Source: Oleiagrimonas citrea (GTDB taxonomy: Bacteria > Pseudomonadota > Gammaproteobacteria > Xanthomonadales > Rhodanobacteraceae). Taken from it: a stretch of DNA of 64,000 nt. The stretch is from contig NZ_JAAZQD010000001.1 in NCBI RefSeq assembly GCF_012395255.1, positions 434,001 through 498,000 of the forward strand, read 5' to 3'. The notes beneath the pieces were generated by a model that had not been told where the DNA came from, ran no database searches, and saw only the letters and a list, made by a program, of their open reading frames with translations. Shown here in pieces: positions 17,230 through 25,679 of this stretch. The position numbers were made by a program, and so were the translations under genes. Each line of letters opens with the position of its first letter. The first letter of the stretch is position 1.

Positions 17230-17775
17230 TCATGGTTTCTGTTTTCGCCTCGCTCGCCAATCATCGCGCGACTGCCCCCACAGTTCGATGGGTTTGTCGT
17301 CGTAGGGTTCGGGCAAGGTGCCGGGACCCAGGCAACGCGAGCCGAGCTTTCGTGCCACACCCTGCGAAGCGACATTGTCCGGCGCGATGGAATGCACCAC
17401 GCGATCCCAGCCCAGCGTGTCGAACGCGAAATCCATCGCCGCGGTGGCGCCTTCGGTGGCGTAGCCCTTGCCCCAGGCATCGCGCACGATGCCCCAGCCG
17501 ACCTCGGGCCCGGGCCAGCCTTCCGGGAACCACGGCCCGAGCCGGCCGACCCAGCGGCCGGTCGCCTTCTCGATCACCGAGAACATGGAGAACCCCTGGA
17601 TTTCCCAAGCGCCGGCCAATTGCAGGAATCCCCGCCAGGCCACGGCCCGCGCCTGCGGACCGCCGATGAAGCGCGAGGCTTCCTCGTCCGCCATGTTGGC
17701 GGCGTGGGCGTCGAAATCCTCAAGCAGCGGAAGCCGCAGGATCAGGCGTTCGGTTTCGATGCGGGGGACGGACAT
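17230..17775 (-). CDS. GNAT family N-acetyltransferase, RimJ/RimL type
   Basis: A 181-residue acetyltransferase that would use acetyl-CoA to acetylate an amine. The N-terminal RIETERLILRLP and the central VGWGIVRDAWGKGYATEGA block (acetyl-CoA binding motif A) identify the RimJ/RimL group, followed by HSIAPDNVASQGVARKLG. The family acts on ribosomal proteins, antibiotics or small metabolites, and the sequence does not decide between them. It lies upstream of the cupin and E1 genes on the same strand. Confidence 0.88.
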   Translation of the reverse strand: MSVPRIETERLILRLPLLEDFDAHAANMADEEASRFIGGPQARAVAWRGFLQLAGAWEIQGFSMFSVIEKATGRWVGRLGPWFPEGWPGPEVGWGIVRDAWGKGYATEGATAAMDFAFDTLGWDRVVHSIAPDNVASQGVARKLGSRCLGPGTLPEPYDDKPIELWGQSRDDWRARRKQKP

Positions 17776-17886
17776 GGCGGAATCAGATCCCGACGTATGT
17801 TTGCTGGAAGCAGGAACGCGAACGATGGACAGTCATCTCGACCGTGCCTGACAAGACAGTGAAACATCGATAGCTGTTGCAGGAAA

Positions 17887-18606
17887 TCATGGGGCTCTGA
17901 GATGCAGCCGATCGAAACAGGTATTGAACTGCCCAAGAAATCCCCGCTTGTGACAACGCTTTTCCAATGAATTGGCGACGATCTCCGCAACTGCGACCGG
18001 CGACCGCATACCGTAGACCATGGCGCCGTTGTCGGGTCGACTTCCCTTTGCGTAGTAGATCTGGTCGCGGTCCAGTTCAAACGATCCCAGTAAATCTCTT
18101 TTTCCAGTCTTCGGATCGACCGGACCGCGCAGTGAAAAAATGGAGATCACATGGAGATTACGTTGGAAGGCGGTGCCCTTGTAGCTCAACATGTAGTAAT
18201 CACCATAGCGACCAGAATTCGAGATTTTCTTTTCGAATGCCACGATGGCTTTGGTGTATTCCTTTTGCTTCAAGGGCTTGGTCGTAAACTCTGTGAGCGC
18301 CACGCGAAAACCGCGCTGCCGGAGGACCAGATACAGTGCTTTGGGAAGCTGTCTGCACAAGATGTATGCAGGCATCTTCTTTGCATTGTCGTTCGGCCCC
18401 TTGTCGGTTCCCAACAAGTGGTCCAGCAAACCCGTGGACCGAATCTGAGAGCACGGTCCCATCTCATAGCTTGCATCGATGAAGACAGGATCAAGCCTAA
18501 GATCGGGCTTTACCAGATGGCTGTCTGCAGCTTGCGCCACGGTAGCCATCGCAAGTACGGACAAACATCCTGCAACTTTACACACCGTTGCAATCCTTCT
18601 CATCAT
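17887..18606 (-). CDS. Secreted protein of unknown function
   Basis: Not recognised. The 239-residue product has a clear Sec signal peptide (basic MMRR, hydrophobic core, cleavage after AQA) and a mature part with four or more Cys residues (MGPC, ILCR, KRCHK, NTCFD) that could form disulfides in the periplasm. ATG at 18606 is preferred because AGGG is spaced about 6 bases upstream; an ATG at 18612 is also in frame. Base composition is visibly more A/T-rich than the neighbours and codon use is less GC3-biased, which may mean later acquisition. It begins about 24 bases after the gcdH stop, so it may be read from the gcdH promoter. Confidence 0.7.
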   Translation of the reverse strand: MMRRIATVCKVAGCLSVLAMATVAQAADSHLVKPDLRLDPVFIDASYEMGPCSQIRSTGLLDHLLGTDKGPNDNAKKMPAYILCRQLPKALYLVLRQRGFRVALTEFTTKPLKQKEYTKAIVAFEKKISNSGRYGDYYMLSYKGTAFQRNLHVISIFSLRGPVDPKTGKRDLLGSFELDRDQIYYAKGSRPDNGAMVYGMRSPVAVAEIVANSLEKRCHKRGFLGQFNTCFDRLHLRAP

Positions 18607-18629
18607 GATCATCCCTGTTCGAACATTGA

Positions 18630-19799
18630 TTAAAACGCGTTGATACCGGTCAGTTCGCGGCCCACCACCAGCTGGTGCACCGTCTCGGTGCCTTCATAGG
18701 TGATGACCGATTCCAGATTCAATGCATGACGGATGGCCGCGTGCTCGGTGGTGATGCCGGCGCCGCCAAGCACGTCGCGGCATTCCCGCGCGATGTCGAT
18801 GGCCATGCGCACGTTGTTCCACTTCGCCAGCGAGACCTGTGTGGGCGCCATCGCGCCGGCGTCCTTGAGGCGGCCCAGCTGCAGCGACAGCAGCTGAGCG
18901 GTGGTGATGCGGCGCGCCATGTCGGCCAGCTTCAGCTGGATGGCCTGATTCGAATTCAGCGAGCGACCGAACAGCATGCGTTCGCCGGTGTAGTCCAGGG
19001 CCTCCTTCAGGCATGCCTGGGCGGCGCCGATCGGCCCCCAAGTGATGCCGTAGCGCGCCTGCGTCAGGCAGCCGAGCGGCCCCTTCAGGCCCTTCACGTT
19101 GGGCAGGATCGCGTCGGCCGGCAGACGCACATCGTCGAGGAACAGCGCCGAAGTGACCGAGGCGCGCAGGCTCATCTTCTTGTGCACTTCCTGGGCGGTG
19201 AAGCCCTTGGTGTCGGTCGGCACGATGAAGCCGCGGATGCCGTCGTCGGTCTGCGCCCAGACGATGGCGATGTGCGCGAGGTTGCCGTTGGTGATCCACA
19301 TCTTGGCGCCGTTGAGCACCCAGTCGTCGCCGTCCTTCTTCGCGACCGTCTTCATGTTGGCCGGATCGGAGCCGCCGTGCGGTTCGGTCAGACCGAAGCA
19401 GCCGATGATCTCGCCCGCCGCCATCTTCGGCAGGTAGCGCTGCTTCTGCTCTTCGCTGCCGTAGGCGAAGATCGGATACATGCACAGCGAGCTCTGCACC
19501 GAGGCGAAGCTGCGCAGGCCGGAATCGCCGCGCTCCAGCTCCTGGCAGATCAGGCCGTAGCAGACGCCATTCATGCCGGCGCCGCCGTATTCCTCGGGGA
19601 TGGTCGCGCCGAGCAGACCGAGTCCGGCAATCTCGGGGATCAGCTCGGTCGGGAAACGCCCCTGGTCGAAGCAATCGCCGATGATCGGAAGCACTTTCTC
19701 ATCGGTGAAGCGGGCGACGCTGTCCTGCACCATGCGCTCTTCGTCGGAGAGCAGCGAACGGACATCGTAGAGATCGAGCGGATTGAGGCGAGCGGCCAT
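18630..19799 (-). CDS. gcdH: Glutaryl-CoA dehydrogenase (acyl-CoA dehydrogenase family)
   Basis: FAD enzyme that oxidises and decarboxylates glutaryl-CoA to crotonyl-CoA in lysine, tryptophan or hydroxylysine degradation. The 389-residue product has the three acyl-CoA dehydrogenase domains. The GcdH-typical QELERGDSGLRSFASVQSSL block, CFGLTEPHGGSDP (FAD/substrate contact), and the catalytic base Glu369 in ITYEGTETVH are visible. Start chosen at ATG with GGAG upstream; a longer frame adds unrelated residues. No ETF or other degradation genes are adjacent; folE2 lies upstream on the same strand after 70 bases. Confidence 0.93.
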   Translation of the reverse strand: MAARLNPLDLYDVRSLLSDEERMVQDSVARFTDEKVLPIIGDCFDQGRFPTELIPEIAGLGLLGATIPEEYGGAGMNGVCYGLICQELERGDSGLRSFASVQSSLCMYPIFAYGSEEQKQRYLPKMAAGEIIGCFGLTEPHGGSDPANMKTVAKKDGDDWVLNGAKMWITNGNLAHIAIVWAQTDDGIRGFIVPTDTKGFTAQEVHKKMSLRASVTSALFLDDVRLPADAILPNVKGLKGPLGCLTQARYGITWGPIGAAQACLKEALDYTGERMLFGRSLNSNQAIQLKLADMARRITTAQLLSLQLGRLKDAGAMAPTQVSLAKWNNVRMAIDIARECRDVLGGAGITTEHAAIRHALNLESVITYEGTETVHQLVVGRELTGINAF

Positions 19800-19869
19800 G
19801 CAGGCTCCGATAGGGTCGATGAAACCCCTATTGTAACGCCGCTGCAAACGCCGCGCCCGGTTGCCGTCG

Positions 19870-20826
19870 TCAGTCGTCGAACGCGTCCGCGCGATAGCCC
19901 TCGCGCACGCCCTTGCTGGCATGGGCCACGGCGTCGTGCGGATGCAGGCTCTCATGGTGCGCCACGCGCACGGCGAAGTCGGCGATACGCTCGTCGGCAT
20001 TCAAGGCCGCCTGGATGCGGCGTGCGGCGTCCTCGCAGAACATCAGATTCTGTCCGTTGGCCAGGGCGAAAGCCTGTTCGTCCTCGCGCTTGACGGCCGT
20101 CTGCACCGGCGTGCCCAGAGCGTCCTCGACGCGATCGATGATCGACTCCAGCGCGAAACCGAACGCCGGGGCCATGCGCAGCCGCAGTGTCGCGGTGCTG
20201 CGCTGCGCATGCGGCGTGGCGACCATGCCCTGGGCGCTGCCCAGCCAGTCCATGATCACCGCGCGATCCAGCGCTTCGCCGTCGGCGAAATCCTTCGCGA
20301 ACTGCTGCTGGATGAGCTGTCGCGACAGCGACGCCGAGGCCGGACAGGTCGAGGAGTAGACGACATCGACCGCCAGCTCCACATCGATCTCGCCGTCGCA
20401 CATGGTCGCGGTGACGGTGACCGGATAGCTGCGCCAGCCACTGTGCACGCTCTTCAAGGCGGAACGGCGCAGCAGATGCTCGAAGCGGATGCGCAGACGT
20501 GCGCGATCGGAAAGATCGGCGTGCGTCTCCAGGAAACCGTTCAGTAGCTTGCGCAGCATGCACGGTGCCAGCGGCTCCGCGGTCAGGGCCTGCTCCACCA
20601 GCAGATACAGGCGCGACATGTGGATGCCGCGCGCCTCGGGGCGATGCAGATTCACATGCGCATCGATGCGCGCGACCACGCGCTGGGTCTGCCCGTCCGC
20701 ATCGGCGATCATCAACGGCGCCTGGATGCCATCCATGCCGACCCAGTCCAGCGTGCCGGCCACCTGGGCCTGCGCCTGGTGCGCGTCGTCGGGCAATGCG
20801 CGTGCGGTGTTGTCGTCGGTGGCCAT
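19870..20826 (-). CDS. folE2: GTP cyclohydrolase I type IB FolE2
   Basis: First step of tetrahydrofolate (and queuosine precursor) synthesis: GTP to 7,8-dihydroneopterin triphosphate. The 318-residue product is the FolE2 (GCYH-IB) type, with the conserved STCPASASLSRQ active-site segment and a FEHLLRRSALKS block. FolE2 enzymes can use Mn or other metals instead of zinc and often back up or replace zinc-dependent FolE. ATG giving MATDDNTARA is chosen (GAGGA upstream). It is the last gene of the mtaD to folE2 run, 120 bases after the squalene/phytoene-synthase-like gene. Confidence 0.93.
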   Translation of the reverse strand: MATDDNTARALPDDAHQAQAQVAGTLDWVGMDGIQAPLMIADADGQTQRVVARIDAHVNLHRPEARGIHMSRLYLLVEQALTAEPLAPCMLRKLLNGFLETHADLSDRARLRIRFEHLLRRSALKSVHSGWRSYPVTVTATMCDGEIDVELAVDVVYSSTCPASASLSRQLIQQQFAKDFADGEALDRAVIMDWLGSAQGMVATPHAQRSTATLRLRMAPAFGFALESIIDRVEDALGTPVQTAVKREDEQAFALANGQNLMFCEDAARRIQAALNADERIADFAVRVAHHESLHPHDAVAHASKGVREGYRADAFDD

Positions 20827-20946
20827 GTGTCGTGTGTCCTCGGAGGAGCCTGGCACGGTTCGGAAAAAAAGTCCGTCCCGCAGAACCTTACGCGATATGG
20901 GGCCGGATTTCGCCGGTGCAATGCGCGCGCCCGGCGAACGCTGCGT

Positions 20947-21789
20947 TCAGATGCGGGCCTGTCGCCGCCATGCGCGCGCGGCGGACCAGGCGCGGAACAC
21001 GCTGCCCGGTGCCGGCTTCGCCCGCGCCTCGCGCAGACGTGCCAGCGGGTCGGCCGCGCGGCGAGCGCGTCGGATAAGTCGTGCATTCTCGCGCATTTGC
21101 AGCCCGCGGAACAGACTCAGCGGCCCCGCATGCGCCTGCGCATCGCGCAGCAGTGCGGCAATGTCGTCGAGCTGGTCGCGCAGCGCGGCGCGGCGTTCGG
21201 CACTGTCGGACGCAAGCGCGGACCGGTCCAGTCCGTGCCGCGCCAGACGTGCCATGGGTAGCGCCAACCGGTCGTGATCGACCTGCGTGTCGAGCCAGAC
21301 CAGCGCATGCAGGAGATGATCGGCCGTCGCCGCGATCCCGGCACGCGAGGCCTCCGCCTCGACGCCGAACCACCAGCGTGTCTCCAGATTCGCCCACGCA
21401 CCGTGAAAAGCCTGTGCACGCGTGCGCTGCTCCGCGAAATCGGCGGGCGTGGGCAGATCCTGCTGTGCCATCGCAGCCTGGATCGGCGCCAGCCAGTCCG
21501 ACGGCTCGATCCGGGCAATCTCGGGGGCGGCGAACAGGACCTGCGTCAGCGGATGACGTCCGCCGCTGGCCGCGGCGCCGGAGAGCTCCTCCGCCCACCA
21601 ATTCAATTTCACCTGGGCGACATGCGACTCACGGATGCCGTAGGCGGCGTCGACCCATTCCTGCTCCAGAGCCGCCAGCGCCAGATGCCCGGCCTGACCG
21701 CTCTCGTCGACGAACGGCAACGCCAAGCGCTGCGCGGGCTGTGCCTGCAGCCACTTCTGCAGATAGCTGTGCAGGGCGTCGTCGCTCAC
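20947..21789 (-). CDS. Squalene/phytoene synthase-like protein lacking the metal-binding motifs
   Basis: A 280-residue all-helical protein with squalene/phytoene synthase family features: VKLNWWAEELSG (like the RLxWWxxEL helix), HALVWLDTQVDHDRLALPMARL (near the second motif) and LPMARLARHGL. The two Asp-rich DxxxD motifs that bind Mg-diphosphate are not present where expected, so prenyl condensation is unlikely; this resembles the NDUFAF6-like non-catalytic branch. The start is GTG, forming a GTGA overlap with the gph stop. Co-located with ubiG, which suggests a role near quinone or respiratory-complex biogenesis, but that is inference. Confidence 0.75.
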   Translation of the reverse strand: MSDDALHSYLQKWLQAQPAQRLALPFVDESGQAGHLALAALEQEWVDAAYGIRESHVAQVKLNWWAEELSGAAASGGRHPLTQVLFAAPEIARIEPSDWLAPIQAAMAQQDLPTPADFAEQRTRAQAFHGAWANLETRWWFGVEAEASRAGIAATADHLLHALVWLDTQVDHDRLALPMARLARHGLDRSALASDSAERRAALRDQLDDIAALLRDAQAHAGPLSLFRGLQMRENARLIRRARRAADPLARLREARAKPAPGSVFRAWSAARAWRRQARI

Positions 21790-22463
21790 GCGGATACCTT
21801 CAACCGCAGCAGCGCCTGCAGCGCCGCCGCATCCTCGACCACGGCATCCGCGCCCCAGGCATGCGGGTCGCCGCCGTCGAGATAGCCCCAGGCCACCGCC
21901 ACGGTGAACAGACCCGCTGCGCGGCCGGCCTGCACGTCGCGTTCATCGTCGCCCACGAACACCGCGCGCGACGGCTCCATGCCCGCCTGCTCGCACGCCA
22001 ACAGCACGGGAGCGGGATCGGGCTTGCGAACAGGCAGCGTGTCGCCGCAGACCACGGCGGCGGCGCGAGACGCCAGACCCACGCGTTCGAGCAGCGGGTC
22101 CGTCAGGAATCCGGCCTTGTTGGTGACGATGCCCCACGGGACCTCGTCCGCCTCCAGCGCCTCGAGCAACGCGGACACGCCCGGAAACGGCGGCGAATCG
22201 GTCCCCATCCGCTCGGCGTAGCAGGCCAGGAAACGCGGCAGCAAGGCCTCGACCTGATCTTCATCCAGCTCTTGAATGCCGGCCTTCAGAATGGCTCGAC
22301 CGCCACGCGAAACGACCTGGCGCACCGGCGCATAGTCGGGCAACGGGAAAGACTTCTCCGCGCACAGCTCACACAGGGCGGCAAAGAGGTCCGGGGCGCT
22401 GTCGAGCACGGTGCCGTCCAGATCGAACAGCACGCCGGACAGGGATTCAGGCAGCGTCTTCAT
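21786..22463 (-). CDS. gph: Phosphoglycolate phosphatase, HAD superfamily
   Basis: Dephosphorylates 2-phosphoglycolate, a by-product of DNA 3'-end repair; other phosphate esters are possible. The 225-residue HAD protein has motif I LFDLDGTVLDSAPD (residues 10-23), motif II IVTNKAG, motif III Lys in PVRKPDPAP and motif IV VGDDERDV. Motif IV has GDDERD where many Gph proteins have GDSxxD. ATG overlaps the ubiG stop by 4 bases. The ubiG-gph pair is a common gammaproteobacterial arrangement, supporting the gph call. Confidence 0.92.
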   Translation of the reverse strand: MKTLPESLSGVLFDLDGTVLDSAPDLFAALCELCAEKSFPLPDYAPVRQVVSRGGRAILKAGIQELDEDQVEALLPRFLACYAERMGTDSPPFPGVSALLEALEADEVPWGIVTNKAGFLTDPLLERVGLASRAAAVVCGDTLPVRKPDPAPVLLACEQAGMEPSRAVFVGDDERDVQAGRAAGLFTVAVAWGYLDGGDPHAWGADAVVEDAAALQALLRLKVSA

Positions 22464-23164
22464 GCCGGTTTGTGCGCCGCGAGAATGTAGTTCACGGCCG
22501 TGGATGAGGAAAATGAAGCCTTTCGATTCATGGGGTTGTACTTCAAACCTTGCACCTCGTCGAGTTCGAGTCCCTGGTCGCGCAGACTCCGCGCCAACTC
22601 CGAGGGCCGCAGGAACTTCGCATAGTGGTGTGTGCCGCGCGGCAGCATGCGCAGTACGTATTCGGCGCCCAGAATGGCCGCGCCGAACGCCGCCGGCGTG
22701 CGGTTGAGCGTGGACAGGAACAGTCGTCCGCCCGGTTTCAGCATCGCCGCAAGATCGGCGATCAATGCATGCGGATCGGGCACGTGCTCGATCAATTCCA
22801 TGCAACAGACAGCATCGAAGCTTTCCGGCTCCGCCGCTGCCAACTCGGCCGATGACTGCACGCGATAGTCGACCTTCAGTTCCGACTCGTGCAGGTGCAG
22901 CCGGGCAATGTCGATCACGGCCTCTCCCATGTCGATGCCGACCACATCGGCACCGGCCGCCGCCAGCGATTCGCTGAGCAGACCGCCACCGCAGCCCACA
23001 TCGGCCACGCGCGCACCCGCCAGCCGGACGCGATCGGCAACAAAGGCCGTGCGCACCGGATTCAGGTCGTGCAGCGGGCGCGACTCGCCATCGGGATCCC
23101 ACCACCTCGAGGCCAGCTTGTCGAAGCGGGCAATTTCCTCGGCGCTGACATTGCCAGTCATCAT
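22460..23164 (-). CDS. ubiG: Ubiquinone biosynthesis O-methyltransferase UbiG
   Basis: SAM-dependent methyltransferase performing both O-methylations of ubiquinone synthesis. The 234-residue product has the class I motif VADVGCGGGLLSE (SAM binding), the acidic VVGIDMGE strand, and the UbiG-specific stretches RWWDPDGESRPLHDLNPVR and GTHHYAKFLRPSEL. GGAGAG precedes the ATGATG start. Downstream gph overlaps it by 4 bases; mtaD and a YciI-like gene precede it. In the UbiG family the protein associates with the membrane-bound Coq/Ubi complex. Confidence 0.96.
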   Translation of the reverse strand: MMTGNVSAEEIARFDKLASRWWDPDGESRPLHDLNPVRTAFVADRVRLAGARVADVGCGGGLLSESLAAAGADVVGIDMGEAVIDIARLHLHESELKVDYRVQSSAELAAAEPESFDAVCCMELIEHVPDPHALIADLAAMLKPGGRLFLSTLNRTPAAFGAAILGAEYVLRMLPRGTHHYAKFLRPSELARSLRDQGLELDEVQGLKYNPMNRKASFSSSTAVNYILAAHKPA

Positions 23165-23198
23165 CGTGATCTCTCCGTAAGGTGCATGACGACGAATC

Positions 23199-23453
23199 TT
23201 ACTTCGCCGCCCATTCGCGCACGGTCACTGTCGAGGATCCGGAACGATGCAGGGGATCCTCATGTGCCATGGCCGTCGCTTCGTCGATATCCCCGGCGTG
23301 CAGCAGATAGGCACCACCCGTCCCATCGCCGAACGGACCGGCCAGCTCCAGGCGCCCCTGCTCGCGCAAACGATCGAGAAAGGCATAGTGCGGATCGATC
23401 ATGTCGGGATCGAACTGCGGGTTGCGGAGCGTCAAAACGAGGTAGCGATTCAT
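23199..23453 (-). CDS. YciI-like protein (muconolactone-isomerase fold)
   Basis: An 84-residue YciI/YCII family protein. Visible: YLVLTLRNPQFDPDMI at the N-terminus, HYAFLDRLREQGRLELAGPF (with the conserved His that is the likely catalytic centre of the family) and a HEDPLHRSG turn. Activity is unknown in most members. It lies 45 bases after mtaD and 34 before ubiG on the same strand, so it is in the same transcript. Confidence 0.85.
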   Translation of the reverse strand: MNRYLVLTLRNPQFDPDMIDPHYAFLDRLREQGRLELAGPFGDGTGGAYLLHAGDIDEATAMAHEDPLHRSGSSTVTVREWAAK

Positions 23454-23498
23454 GGCGTTCGGGGACAGAAAGTGCGGAGTCTATATGCCCGCAAGGGA

Positions 23499-24830
23499 TC
23501 AGATGGCCGCGATGCGCTCACGCCAGGCACGCACGCGCCCGAGCAGATCGGGGATGTCCATGCCGACAGGCTCGCGGTCGGCCAGCCTGCGCTGACCGGC
23601 AATCCAGACGTCGCTGACCTGATGGCGGCCGGTGGCGTAGACCAGCTGCGAAGCGATGTCGTAGAGCGGCTGCGATTCCAGCGCATCCAGGCGCACCGCC
23701 GCCAGATCGGCCTGCTTGCCGACCTCGATGGAACCGATGCATTCGCCCAGCCCCATCGCCTTGGCGCCGTTGAGCGTCGCCGCACGCAATGCAAAGGTGG
23801 CATCGAAGGCATCCGCCTTCTGGGCCACGGCCTTGGCCAACTGCGCCGCGGTACGCATCTCGCCGAACATGTCGAGATCGTTGTTGGACGCGCAACCGTC
23901 GGTGCCGATGGCGAGATTCACGCCGGCCTGCCGGAATTTTTCCGCCGGACAGAAGCCGGACGCCAGCTTCAGGTTCGACTCCGGGCAGTGCACCACGGAC
24001 ACGTTCGCTTCTGCACAGGCGGCGATCTCGGCGTCCGTCACGGCCGTCATGTGCACGGCGATCAGCCGGTCGTTGACCAGCCCCAGCTTCTGCAGACGCT
24101 GGAACGGTCGCAGACCGCTCTCGCGCTTGGCGTCGTCGACTTCCTTCTGCGTCTCGTGCAGATGCAGATGCACCGGGATGTCGAGCTGGTCGGCGAGCAC
24201 GCGGATGCGCTCGAAGCTGTCATCCGAGACGGTATACGGAGCATGCGGCACGAAGGCGGTGGTCAGCAGTTCGCTGCCACGCAGTTCATCGTGCACGGCC
24301 AGTGCCCGCTCGAAATACTCGTCGCGCGTCTTGGCCCACGGACTGGGAAACTCGATCACCGGCAGACCGACCACGGCACGGAAGCCGTGATGCTTGTAGG
24401 TCGCGGCGATGGTGTCCGGGAAGAAATAGTTCTCGTTGGCGCAGGTGGTGCCGCCGCGCAGCATCTCGGCAATGGCCAGCTCGACGCCGTCGCGGATGAA
24501 TTCCGGCCCCATCACCTTGCCCTCGACCGGCCAGATGTGTTCCTCCAGCCAGGTCATCAGCGGCAGGTCGTCGGCCAGGCCGCGCAGCAACGTCATCGGG
24601 TTGTGCGTGTGCGCGTTGACCAGGCCGGGAATCAGGGCGTGCGCCGGCAGCGTCACGGTCTGCTTCGGCACGTAGGCCGCACGGGCCTCCTCAGTGGGCA
24701 GCAGACCGACGATGGCATCGCCCTGCACCGCCACGGCATGGTTCTCGAGCACCACGCCGTGCGGCTCCACCGGCACGACCCAGCGGGCTTCGATCAGCAG
24801 GTCGATAGGTTGGGCTGCGGTTTCGTTCAC
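23499..24830 (-). CDS. mtaD: 5'-methylthioadenosine/S-adenosylhomocysteine deaminase, amidohydrolase family (MtaD/TRZ-ATZ)
   Basis: Zn-dependent amidohydrolase that would deaminate methylthioadenosine and/or S-adenosylhomocysteine (and possibly adenosine) to the inosine forms. The 443-residue product has the metal ligands NAHTHNPM (HxH), HLHLHE, VHMTA and TDGCASNND in order. The GTG start is preceded by GAGG. It heads a minus-strand run ending in folE2 and lies about 20 kb from mtnB-mtnD-mtnC, which act later in methionine salvage; ubiG downstream consumes SAM and produces SAH, a possible reason for the pairing. Confidence 0.88.
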   Translation of the reverse strand: MNETAAQPIDLLIEARWVVPVEPHGVVLENHAVAVQGDAIVGLLPTEEARAAYVPKQTVTLPAHALIPGLVNAHTHNPMTLLRGLADDLPLMTWLEEHIWPVEGKVMGPEFIRDGVELAIAEMLRGGTTCANENYFFPDTIAATYKHHGFRAVVGLPVIEFPSPWAKTRDEYFERALAVHDELRGSELLTTAFVPHAPYTVSDDSFERIRVLADQLDIPVHLHLHETQKEVDDAKRESGLRPFQRLQKLGLVNDRLIAVHMTAVTDAEIAACAEANVSVVHCPESNLKLASGFCPAEKFRQAGVNLAIGTDGCASNNDLDMFGEMRTAAQLAKAVAQKADAFDATFALRAATLNGAKAMGLGECIGSIEVGKQADLAAVRLDALESQPLYDIASQLVYATGRHQVSDVWIAGQRRLADREPVGMDIPDLLGRVRAWRERIAAI

Positions 24831-25023
24831 GGGCACCTCGGCAAGGGCATGCGATGGGAACTGCCCTGCCGAAGCCACCGGATCGGTGCGTCGCCGGCAG
24901 GGCCGGATCGACTTGTCGCGCAGCATGCCGATCGCGACCGGACCGCATGCTGCGCGGGAACATCCCGGCTCCGCGCCGGGCAGGCATGATCGCGCCGCAG
25001 GCCGAAACCGCGGCGCGGATACG

Positions 25024-25590
25024 TCACTTCACGCGGCTGACATACTCACCGCTGCGGGTATCGACCTTGATGATCTCGTCCTGGTTGACGAACAGCGGCA
25101 CGCGGACCACGGCGCCGGTCTCCAGCGTGGCCGGCTTGCCGCCGCCGCCAGAGGTGTCGCCGCGCACGCCGGGATCGGTCTCGGTGATCTTCAGCTCGAC
25201 GAAGTTCGGCGGCGTCACCGACAGCGGCGTGCCGTTCCACAGTGTCACCACGCAATCCTCTTCGCCCTTCAGCCACTGTGCGGTCTCGCTCATGGCGGTC
25301 TTGTCGGCCTGATGCTGCTCGAACGTGTTCGGCTCCATGAAGTGCCAGAACTCGCCGTCCGAATACAGGAACTGCATGTCGGTATCGATCACGTCCGCGC
25401 CCTCGACCGTCTCGTTGGCCTTCAGGGTCTTCTCGATCACGCGGCCGTTCTTGAGGTTGCGGATCTTGATGCGGGTGAAGGCCTGCCCCTTGCCGGGCTT
25501 GATGAAGTCGGCCTCGACGATGGTGTAGGGGTCGCCGTCGACCAGAATCTTCAGCCCGTTCTTGACGTCGTTCAGACCATAGGTGGCCAT
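25024..25590 (-). CDS. efp: Translation elongation factor P
   Basis: Binds between the P and E sites and relieves ribosome stalling at polyproline stretches. The 188-residue product has the three beta-barrel domains of EF-P, and the loop KPGKGQAF places Lys34 where EpmA/EpmB attach beta-lysine. The C-terminal EYVSRVK end is typical. It diverges from epmB, whose product makes the beta-lysine used to modify this lysine; the 89-base gap between them holds both start regions. An imperfect GC hairpin (24991-25017) lies just after the stop. Confidence 0.97.
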   Translation of the reverse strand: MATYGLNDVKNGLKILVDGDPYTIVEADFIKPGKGQAFTRIKIRNLKNGRVIEKTLKANETVEGADVIDTDMQFLYSDGEFWHFMEPNTFEQHQADKTAMSETAQWLKGEEDCVVTLWNGTPLSVTPPNFVELKITETDPGVRGDTSGGGGKPATLETGAVVRVPLFVNQDEIIKVDTRSGEYVSRVK

Positions 25591-25679
25591 GCGGTTGCTC
25601 CGATACGAAAAAGCCGCGCGTCGCGGCTACAATGAATACCTTTCGAGCGACGCGTCATACGCCGCCCCCAAGACTGCCC

